DNA from: DASVDK01 sp036562265 [NCBI: Thermodesulfobacteriota bacterium]
GTDB taxonomy: Bacteria; DASVDK01
Length of the DNA stretch: 6,453 nucleotides
Assembly (NCBI GenBank): GCA_036562265.1
Contig: DATCKS010000276.1
Location: forward strand, 1 to 6,453
Direction of reading: 5' to 3'
The notes under the pieces are model-generated. The model searched no databases. It was not told where the DNA came from and saw only the letters and a list, made by a program, of their open reading frames with translations. Below are positions 1 to 6,229 of this stretch, piece by piece (position 1 is the stretch's first letter; each line of letters begins with the position of its first letter). The translations under genes and the position numbers were made by a program.

Positions 1-401
1 TCAGGGAAGTCGGCCGAACGCTCGCCGAGCAGCTCAAGGACCTGTCGACCCACCTCATCGGCCAGGGCAAGGAGGCGATGAAGCAGAAGGTCGACCGGTG
101 GCGGAGCGGCTCTCCGCGGTCCGGCCGAGGCGAGGCCCCGCTCGGCAGGGCCGAGAGCGGGCCGGAGAGCTGGTCGGCTGCCCCGGCGGGCACCCCGACG
201 CTCTCGTCGGAGTCGGCCGGCACCTGGGCGTCCGGCTCCACGGCCGGCGGCGGCACCGAGGCCGGCGGCACGCCGACCGGCGGCGCGCCCCCCTACGGAT
301 CGCCGACCACGCCGGGGGCCGAGGACGTCGGAGGCACCCGGACGCCGCAGAGTCGCGAGAGCGCGACGGCCGAACAGCGGTCCGGCCGCACCGGCACCTA
401 A
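1..401 (+). CDS. 3' end of an unrecognised protein with a disordered Gly/Pro/Ser/Thr-rich tail (partial)
   Basis: The reading frame is open from base 3 and ends at TAA 399-401; the start lies left of the window. The first ~35 visible residues (REVGRTLAEQLKDLSTHL, then a Lys/Gln-rich stretch ending VDRW) look like a charged amphipathic helix. The remaining ~95 residues are low complexity, dominated by Gly, Ala, Thr, Ser, Pro and Glu, with no domain I recognise and probably unstructured. Third positions are strongly G/C throughout, which supports this frame as coding; the overlapping frame starting at 98 gives an Arg/His-rich shadow. The helical part vaguely recalls the charged helices of YtxH-like proteins, but that is only an impression and no function is assigned. 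It ends tail to tail with the phosphatase, with a single base between the two stop codons. Confidence 0.6.
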   Translation, partial: REVGRTLAEQLKDLSTHLIGQGKEAMKQKVDRWRSGSPRSGRGEAPLGRAESGPESWSAAPAGTPTLSSESAGTWASGSTAGGGTEAGGTPTGGAPPYGSPTTPGAEDVGGTRTPQSRESATAEQRSGRTGT

Positions 402-402
402 G

Positions 403-1056
403 CTAGCCGGGCAGCCCGTCGAGGTGCGCCGTGTCGTTCATGGCCAGCACCTCGACGAGACCCCCGACCTGGACGCGGACGATGTTCAGCGCGGCGTTGT
501 CCTGGGGGACGCGCCTGCGGAACTCGTCGAGCGGCAGCCCCTGGGCGCGGGCGAGCAGGAGCCGGTTGATCGTCCGGTGCCCGCAGGCCACGACGCGCCC
601 CCCGGGAAACCGGCGGGCGAGGTCGTCCATCAGGGCGAGAACCCTGGCGAGCGCCGCCTCCGCCGGCTCGCCGCCCGGCGGGCTCACGGTGGCGGGGCTC
701 GCCTCCCAGGCCGCGTATCGCCTGGCCCCTTCGGCGGTCGCCCTCACCTCCTCCGGCGTCTTCCCTTCCCAGTCGCCGTAGGAAATCTCCGTGAGGCGCT
801 CGTCCACCTCCACCGTCAGGCCGAGAGCCGCCGCCACGATCGCCGCGCTCGCCCGCGACCGCGTGAGCGGGCTCGCCAGGGCCGCGGCCCACGGCCCCGG
901 GAGCGCGGCAAGCCGAGCGGCAAGCCGCTCCACCTAGGCGCGCCCCAGGTCCGAGAGCGGCATGTCGGCGCGGCCGGCCCATCGACCGTCCGCGTTCCAC
1001 TCGGTTGCGCCGTGCCGGAAGAGGTAGAGGGTGGCGGCTTGCGCCGGGCTCGACAT
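403..1056 (-). pseudogene. Histidine phosphatase (phosphoglycerate mutase superfamily) interrupted by one in-frame TAG
   Basis: Two same-frame halves are separated only by TAG at 936-934. Read through, they give 217 codons, a normal length for this superfamily, which removes phosphate from small metabolites or phosphoproteins via a phosphohistidine. Visible catalytic features are the N-terminal YLFRHGATEW (phospho-accepting His15), SPLTRSR (Arg66), LTEISYGDWEG (Glu90) and VACGHRTINR (His160). The GDWEG element also occurs in alpha-ribazole phosphatase CobC-like members, but no cobalamin gene is nearby, so the substrate is unknown. The stop falls in the DLGRA-stop-VERL segment, where the family normally has Gln, so CAG to TAG is the simplest explanation. 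The downstream half could start at GTG 933 but would lack the RHG motif and be inactive. Start chosen at ATG 1056: an upstream extension to 1185 is Arg/Pro-rich and would run through the regulatory region. Real nonsense mutation and sequencing error cannot be separated here. Confidence 0.8.
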
Positions 1057-1063
1057 GTGGCGG

Positions 1064-1069
1064 AGTCTA
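1064..1069 (-). promoter_or_regulatory. Candidate -10 (TAGACT) of a leaderless-type promoter for the phosphatase gene
   Basis: On the minus strand TAGACT lies 7 nt before the ATG at 1056, so transcription would be expected to start at or next to the A of the start codon. The same hexamer sits 6 nt before the dehydrogenase ATG at 5252. No good -35 hexamer is visible, and no Shine-Dalgarno sequence precedes the ATG, which agrees with leaderless translation. Confidence 0.4.
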
Positions 1070-1086
1070 GCAGGTCGCACGGTGCT

Positions 1087-1101
1087 GTTCCGATTCGAAA
1101 C
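1087..1101. promoter_or_regulatory. Imperfect 15-bp palindrome, candidate activator or operator site
   Basis: GTTCCGATTCGAAAC is a 7-1-7 inverted repeat with one mismatched pair. Its centre is about 108 bp upstream of the start point predicted from the sigma-54 promoter at 1176-1191, a usual distance for an upstream activating sequence of an NtrC-type activator. It is also about 38 bp upstream of the divergent phosphatase start, so it could serve that promoter instead. No second copy of the full site was found in the window. Confidence 0.3.
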
Positions 1102-1125
1102 GCGCCCTGATGCACTCCGCAGCGG

Positions 1126-1150
1126 CCGGCCGGCCGTTCGGGCCGGCCGG
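1126..1150. repeat. Perfect 10-bp inverted repeat with 5-nt spacer
   Basis: CCGGCCGGCC and its reverse complement flank GTTCG. It lies in the divergent intergenic region with no T-run on either side, so it is not a standard terminator. It could be a protein-binding palindrome centred near -64 of the sigma-54 start, or simply a by-product of runs of GGCC in GC-rich DNA. Confidence 0.35.
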
Positions 1151-1175
1151 GCGCGGAACGGGGGAAGAGGGCGCC

Positions 1176-1191
1176 TGGCCTTCACCTTGCA
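1176..1191 (+). promoter_or_regulatory. Sigma-54 (-24/-12) promoter for the two-component operon
   Basis: TGGCCTTCACCTTGCA has TGGC and TTGCA at the exact spacing of the sigma-54 consensus TGGCAYR-N4-TTGCW. Positions 5 and 7 of the -24 block deviate. The predicted start point is ~1202, leaving a 40-nt leader with GAGG at 1233-1236 before the ATG at 1242. The operon encodes a sigma-54 activator, so positive autoregulation is plausible. A weaker overlapping sigma-70 reading exists: TTGCAA 1187-1192, a 17-nt spacer, then TACGCT 1210-1215. Confidence 0.6.
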
Positions 1192-1241
1192 ACAGAGTAA
1201 GGCGGCAGATACGCTCTGGTCCTCTCGCTCCCGAGGCCTCC

Positions 1242-2933
1242 ATGTCCGATGCCCTTCAGCTACCCTGCGTGGCCCGCGTCCCCGGCTCGAGCGGCATCGC
1301 CGCCGGCCTGCCGCCCGAGCGCGACTGGCTCGCGGCGGGCGCGTCGGCGCTCGGCCGCCTCATCGGGGCAGGCGTCGGCAACGGATCGTGGCAGCTCCTC
1401 GCCGCCATCCTCGACGCCGTTCCGGACGGCATCCAGGTGGTCGACCGCGAGCACCGGGTCCTCTACGAGAACCGGGCGTTCCGGGAGCGGTTCTCCGAGG
1501 CGGCGCGCACCTCGAACTACTTCGAGGGCGACGTCCGCACCGACCTCGGCGTCGAGTGCCCGGCCGCCTCGGTCCTCGTCGACGGGCTGCCGCACGAGGT
1601 GATCCGGGAGAGCCGGTTCGCCGACGGCGAGCGCGCCTTCCTCGAGTTCCGCTCGACCCCCCTCTTCGACGGCGACAGTCGCCTCGTCGGCGTCCTGACC
1701 GTGGTGCACGACGAGACGCGGCGCGTCTGGCTCGAGCGCGAGCGGGCCGGTCGCAACGGCGACGGCCCGGCGCCCGCAAGGGCCGGCGCCACGGCGCTGA
1801 CCCTCGAGCGCGACCGGCAGCGCTACGCCGCCAGGCTCGAGCAGGCCGTCGAGGCCCGTACCGCGCAGCTCCACCGGGCCAAGGAGACCCTGCAGCAGAT
1901 TCTCGACGGCATTCCCGACGCCATCGCCCTCTTCGACTCCGCAAGCGGCGCGACGCTGTTCCGTAACCGGGCGGCCGAGTCGCTGCCGCACGACATCCGC
2001 CGCGCGATCCGCGACGCGATCTGCGCGGCCTGCGAGACCGATCGGCTTCGCTCGAAGACCTGCGCCCGCCTGGTCGAGCACGTGGACGCCCAGGGCCGGC
2101 TGCGCGTCTTCGAGGCGTTCGCCTATCCGGTCGCGGGGATGATGGAGGGCCGCACCCTCGACATCGTCTTCGCCCGCGACATCACGGAACGGCGAGCCCT
2201 CGAGCAGCACGCCATCCGCAACGAGCGCCTCGCCGTCGTCGGCGAGCTGGCCGCCGGCCTGGCGCACGAGATCCGCACGCCGCTCACCTCCATCTCGAAC
2301 TCGGTGAAGCTCCTCGAGGGCCTGCTCGCCGGGAACTCGAGCCAGGACGCCCACCTGGTGCTCGGCATCATCGCGAAGGAGTCGAAGCGGCTCTCCGGGC
2401 TCCTCACCGACTTCCTCAAGTTCGCCAGGCCGCGGCCGCCCGAGCCGAAGCCCTCCGACCTCAACGCCCTGGTGCGGTCGGTCGTCGAGGTCGCGCGCAC
2501 CGGGCGCCCGCACGCGGCGCGCGTGCAGGTGACGCTCGACCTCGACGACCGGCTGCCGCTCGCGCCGGTGGACCCCGATCAGTTCCAGCAGGCGCTCCTC
2601 AACGTCGTGGTGAACGCGTTCGACGCCGTGCGGGACGCCGCGACGGCGCAGGTCACGATCCGCACGAAGGGCCCCGGAGACGGGACCTTCGGGTGGTCCA
2701 TCAGCGTGAGCGACACCGGGCCCGGTATCGACCCGGCCGACGTGTCCCGGCTCTTCGAGCCCTTCTTCTCGAAGGGCAAGTGCGACGGCACCGGCCTCGG
2801 CCTCGCGATCGCCAAGCGCATCGTCGACGCGCACGCCGGCCGCATCGAGGTGACGAGCGTGCCGGGCGAGGGCGCCGCCTTCACGATCATCCTGCCGGCC
2901 GCCTCGGGGTCGGCCCCCCTCGAAGGAGCCTAG
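1242..2933 (+). CDS. Soluble tandem-PAS sensor histidine kinase, partner of the downstream NtrC-type regulator
   Basis: This 563-residue protein has no membrane segment or signal peptide, so it should sense a cytoplasmic signal. Order: N-terminal region 1-48; PAS1 ~49-165 (LLAAILDAVPDGIQVVD start); coiled coil ~185-218; PAS2 ~215-316, ending DITERR; HisKA ~325-395 with phospho-accepting His342 in GLAHEIRTPL; HATPase ~440-552 with N box NVVVNAF (Asn458), G1 DTGPGI (491-496), F box FEPFFS (505-510) and G2 GTGLGLAI (516-523). All ATP-binding and phosphotransfer motifs are intact, as in NtrB/AtoS-type kinases. Both PAS domains carry cysteines where related PAS domains often have a Cys-Pro or Cys-x2-Cys element: Cys107 in PAS1 and Cys261/264/274 in PAS2. 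The ligand is unknown. ATG 1242 is chosen over the longer frame from 1110 because it has GAGG five bases upstream and leaves the sigma-54 promoter outside the coding region. It ends in TAG. Confidence 0.93.
   Translation: MSDALQLPCVARVPGSSGIAAGLPPERDWLAAGASALGRLIGAGVGNGSWQLLAAILDAVPDGIQVVDREHRVLYENRAFRERFSEAARTSNYFEGDVRTDLGVECPAASVLVDGLPHEVIRESRFADGERAFLEFRSTPLFDGDSRLVGVLTVVHDETRRVWLERERAGRNGDGPAPARAGATALTLERDRQRYAARLEQAVEARTAQLHRAKETLQQILDGIPDAIALFDSASGATLFRNRAAESLPHDIRRAIRDAICAACETDRLRSKTCARLVEHVDAQGRLRVFEAFAYPVAGMMEGRTLDIVFARDITERRALEQHAIRNERLAVVGELAAGLAHEIRTPLTSISNSVKLLEGLLAGNSSQDAHLVLGIIAKESKRLSGLLTDFLKFARPRPPEPKPSDLNALVRSVVEVARTGRPHAARVQVTLDLDDRLPLAPVDPDQFQQALLNVVVNAFDAVRDAATAQVTIRTKGPGDGTFGWSISVSDTGPGIDPADVSRLFEPFFSKGKCDGTGLGLAIAKRIVDAHAGRIEVTSVPGEGAAFTIILPAASGSAPLEGA
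2922..2928 (+). promoter_or_regulatory. Ribosome binding site for the response regulator
   Basis: GAAGGAG lies inside the last codons of the kinase gene, 11 nt before GTG 2940. It fixes the non-ATG start and suggests coupled expression of kinase and regulator. Confidence 0.6.
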
Positions 2934-2939
2934 CGCGAC

Positions 2940-4340
<1,401 letters not shown>

Positions 4341-4448
4341 TCTCCACTTTTCATTCCGCAACATCCCGTTCCTGGCGGCGGCGCGTCCGGCCGCGGCCGA
4401 GGCCAGTCGCGGCAGGCACTTAGCGGGAGCCGGGCGGGCGGAGACCCG
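4341..4448. other. Intergenic region upstream of the CRP/FNR gene; no terminator seen
   Basis: After the activator stop there is no hairpin with a T-run. The perfect 12-bp palindrome CGGCCGCGGCCG lies at 4388-4399, about 81 bp before the predicted sigma-54 start at ~4475, where an activator could bind, though it is made only of GC-rich dinucleotides. AT-richer sequence near 4350-4372 includes TTCCG and GTTCC, loosely like one half of the 1087-1101 palindrome. Read-through from the two-component operon into the next gene is possible. Confidence 0.3.
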
Positions 4449-4464
4449 TGGCATGTCCGTTGCT
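4449..4464 (+). promoter_or_regulatory. Full-consensus sigma-54 promoter for the CRP/FNR-family gene
   Basis: TGGCATGTCCGTTGCT matches TGGCAYR-N4-TTGCW at every specified position. With C4463 as -12, the start point is ~4475, 3 nt before the ATG at 4478, so the mRNA would be nearly leaderless. It lies just after a gene for a sigma-54 activator with intact GAFTGA, which is the obvious candidate to drive it. Confidence 0.7.
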
Positions 4465-4477
4465 TGGCCCTGGGGGC

Positions 4478-5173
4478 ATGACGAATCGACCACGCTTCAC
4501 ACCCGAGGACCGCGCGGCGCTCCTGCAGTTCGCCAGACCGGAGCGGCTGCGCAGCCGTGAGTACGTGTACCACCAGGGCGACCCTGCCCGGGCCGTCTAC
4601 CTGATCGACTCCGGCATGGTGAAGCTCTCCCGACTGACCGACGACGCGAGGGAGATCATCCTCGAGTTCCTCGGTCCCGGGGACGTGTTCGGAGCGACCG
4701 ACTTCCTCGACCGGGCGACGACCGAGGAGTTCGCGCAGACGCTCGAGCCGACCACCGTCCAGGTCATCCGCCGTGCCGACTTCGAGGCGCTCGCCGCGCG
4801 CCGGCCGAGCATCCTCATCACGGTGAGCCGCATGCTCGGCCACCGCTCGCGGCACTTCGTCGTCCGGCTCGCCGACATGGTGAGCAAGGACGCCCGGCAC
4901 CGCCTGGCCGACCTCCTCGACGGCCTCGTGGACCACTTCGGCGTGCCGACCGACGGGGGCCTCGCCTTCCCGGGTCGCCTGACCCACGTCGATCTCGGCA
5001 ACTACATCGGCTCGGCGCGGGAGACCGTCACCGAGGCGCTCTCCGACTTCGCGAAGGCCGAGCGGATCCGCCGCAAGGGGCGCAAGATCATCGTCACGCG
5101 GCGGCTCGGCGACGGGACGGCGGTGAAGGCCGATCGCACCGAGCCGCCCGCGGCGGTCGGCCAGAGCGCCTGA
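4478..5173 (+). CDS. CRP/FNR-family transcriptional regulator, effector unknown
   Basis: This 231-residue protein has an N-terminal cyclic-nucleotide-binding-like beta-barrel (~8-105; HQGDPARAVYLIDSGMVKL is typical of the fold), a dimerisation helix (~108-135) and a C-terminal winged helix-turn-helix (~165-207) with LTHVDLGNYIGSARETVTEAL. RETV is the usual recognition-helix signature, but the following residues are Thr-Glu rather than the common Ser-Arg. The barrel lacks the cAMP-pocket pattern of CRP (Gly-Glu-Leu...Arg-Ser/Thr-Ala); the corresponding stretch is GDVFGATDFLDRATTEEFAQ. The protein has no cysteine, so it cannot hold an FNR-type Fe-S cluster. It may use another ligand or haem, or none. 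ATG 4478 is chosen because the sigma-54 start point is predicted just upstream. GTG 4448, with GGAG at 4440-4443, is an alternative that adds ten residues but would put the promoter inside the gene. The ~23-residue tail after the wing is probably disordered. Confidence 0.9.
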   Translation: MTNRPRFTPEDRAALLQFARPERLRSREYVYHQGDPARAVYLIDSGMVKLSRLTDDAREIILEFLGPGDVFGATDFLDRATTEEFAQTLEPTTVQVIRRADFEALAARRPSILITVSRMLGHRSRHFVVRLADMVSKDARHRLADLLDGLVDHFGVPTDGGLAFPGRLTHVDLGNYIGSARETVTEALSDFAKAERIRRKGRKIIVTRRLGDGTAVKADRTEPPAAVGQSA

Positions 5174-5193
5174 CCCGACCGGCGGCGGGCTTC

Positions 5194-5207
5194 CCGGCGC
5201 TCGCCGG
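5194..5207. repeat. Small GC-rich hairpin between the regulator and dehydrogenase genes
   Basis: CCGGC-GCTC-GCCGG forms a 5-bp stem with a 4-nt loop (6 bp if GC/CT pairing is tightened), 21 nt after the regulator stop. No T-run follows, so a terminator role is weak. Confidence 0.25.
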
Positions 5208-5215
5208 CTCGGAAG

Positions 5216-5245
5216 TTGAAGGACGGGCGCGGCCGTGGGTAGACT
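5216..5245 (+). promoter_or_regulatory. Candidate sigma-70-type promoter of a leaderless dehydrogenase mRNA
   Basis: TTGAAG (5216-5221, 4/6 to TTGACA), an 18-nt spacer and TAGACT (5240-5245, 4/6 to TATAAT) end 6 nt before ATG 5252. The start point would fall on or beside the A of the ATG. No Shine-Dalgarno sequence lies at a useful distance, consistent with leaderless translation. Confidence 0.5.
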
Positions 5246-5251
5246 CTTCCC

Positions 5252-6229
5252 ATGCCGCGCCCACGCCTCCTCATCACGCAGCGCATCTTCCCCGACCTCG
5301 TCGAGCAGGCCCGCCGGGCCGTCGACGTCGACTACCGCGAGGAAGACGGCCCGATGCCGACGCCGGACCTCCTCCGAAGGCTCGCCGGCTGCCAGGGGCT
5401 CGTCTGCGCCAGCACCGACCGCATCGGCCCCGACGTCCTTTCGGTCCCCGGCCTGCGCGTCGTCTCGAACATCGCCGTCGGCTACAACAACATCGACGTC
5501 GCCGCCGCCACGCAGCGCGGCATCGTCGTCACCAACACGCCGGGCGTGCTCGACGAGACGACCGCCGATCTCGCCTTCGCCCTGATCCTCGCCTCGGCGC
5601 GCCGCATCGTCGAGAGCGACCGGTGGCTCAGGGAGGGTCACTGGAAGTCCTGGACCTTCTTCGACTGGCTCGGCGCCGACGTGCACGGCAAGACGCTCGG
5701 CGTGGTCGGCTTCGGCCGCATCGGCCAGGCCGTCGCCCGGCGAGGGCGCGGCTTCGGCATGACGATCCTCTACACCCAGCGACACCGCGCCGACCGGGCC
5801 GTGGAGGAGGCGCTCGGCGCTCGATACGTCGACAAGGCGACCCTCCTCGCCGAGTCCGACTTCGTGACGCTCCACTGCCCTCTCACCCCCGAGACGACGC
5901 ACTGGATCGACGCCGGGGCGCTCGCCCGGATGAAGCCGACCGCCTTCCTGATCAACACCTCGCGCGGGCCGGTGGTCGACGAGAAGGCGCTCGTCGCGGC
6001 GCTCGAGGCGAAGCGGATCGCCGGCGCGGGGCTCGACGTGTTCGAGCGGGAGCCGGCGGTCGAGCCGGAACTCGTCCGGATGCCGAACGTCGTCCTCACG
6101 CCCCACATCGGCAGCGCGTCGGTCGACACCCGCCGCAAGATGGCGAGCCTCGCCCTCGAGAACTGCGTCGCCGTCCTCACGGGCGGCCGCCCGCCGACGC
6201 CGGTGAATCCCGAGGTCCTCGGGCGGTAG
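5252..6229 (+). CDS. gyaR: D-2-hydroxyacid dehydrogenase, probable glyoxylate/hydroxypyruvate reductase
   Basis: This 325-residue cytosolic enzyme is full length for the family and is expected to reduce glyoxylate to glycolate and/or hydroxypyruvate to D-glycerate. Visible signatures are NIAVGYNNIDVAAA (73-86, substrate domain), VTNTPGVLDE, Rossmann GFGRIG (153-158), INTSRGPVVDE with catalytic Arg238, GLDVFEREP with Glu267, and LTPHIGSAS with His285; the Arg-Glu-His set is complete. After the second strand of the Rossmann fold the sequence is YTQRHR, with no acidic residue, which suggests NADPH rather than NADH (inference from family behaviour). The overall pattern matches GyaR-type enzymes rather than SerA, since there is no ACT domain. 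Formate and phosphite dehydrogenases are less likely. It appears to have its own promoter, 78 nt after the regulator stop, so a functional link to the CRP/FNR gene is unproven. It ends in TAG. Confidence 0.92.
   Translation: MPRPRLLITQRIFPDLVEQARRAVDVDYREEDGPMPTPDLLRRLAGCQGLVCASTDRIGPDVLSVPGLRVVSNIAVGYNNIDVAAATQRGIVVTNTPGVLDETTADLAFALILASARRIVESDRWLREGHWKSWTFFDWLGADVHGKTLGVVGFGRIGQAVARRGRGFGMTILYTQRHRADRAVEEALGARYVDKATLLAESDFVTLHCPLTPETTHWIDAGALARMKPTAFLINTSRGPVVDEKALVAALEAKRIAGAGLDVFEREPAVEPELVRMPNVVLTPHIGSASVDTRRKMASLALENCVAVLTGGRPPTPVNPEVLGR

Noticed and set aside
403-933. Stand-alone 176-residue phosphatase starting at GTG 933
   Set aside because: It lacks the N-terminal RHG motif with the catalytic His; it is the downstream half of an interrupted gene.
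934-936. Genome-wide reassignment of TAG to an amino acid
   Set aside because: The kinase, the dehydrogenase and the phosphatase itself all terminate in TAG at natural family ends.
1110-1241. Longer kinase N-terminus starting at 1110
   Set aside because: The added 44 residues are Gly/Arg/Pro-rich and non-conserved in style, and the extension contains the sigma-54 promoter; ATG 1242 has its own GAGG.
1031-1966. Plus-strand Arg-rich frame over the regulatory region and kinase start
   Set aside because: Out-of-frame shadow of the kinase PAS1 domain; it would also span both promoters.
4388-4399. Palindrome CGGCCGCGGCCG as an activator site shared with 1126-1150
   Set aside because: Both are GGCC-type repeats expected by chance in this GC-rich DNA; the resemblance carries little information.
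4448-4477. GTG start at 4448 for the CRP/FNR regulator
   Set aside because: A fair GGAG lies 4 nt upstream, but the full-consensus sigma-54 promoter would be inside the gene. Kept only as an alternative.
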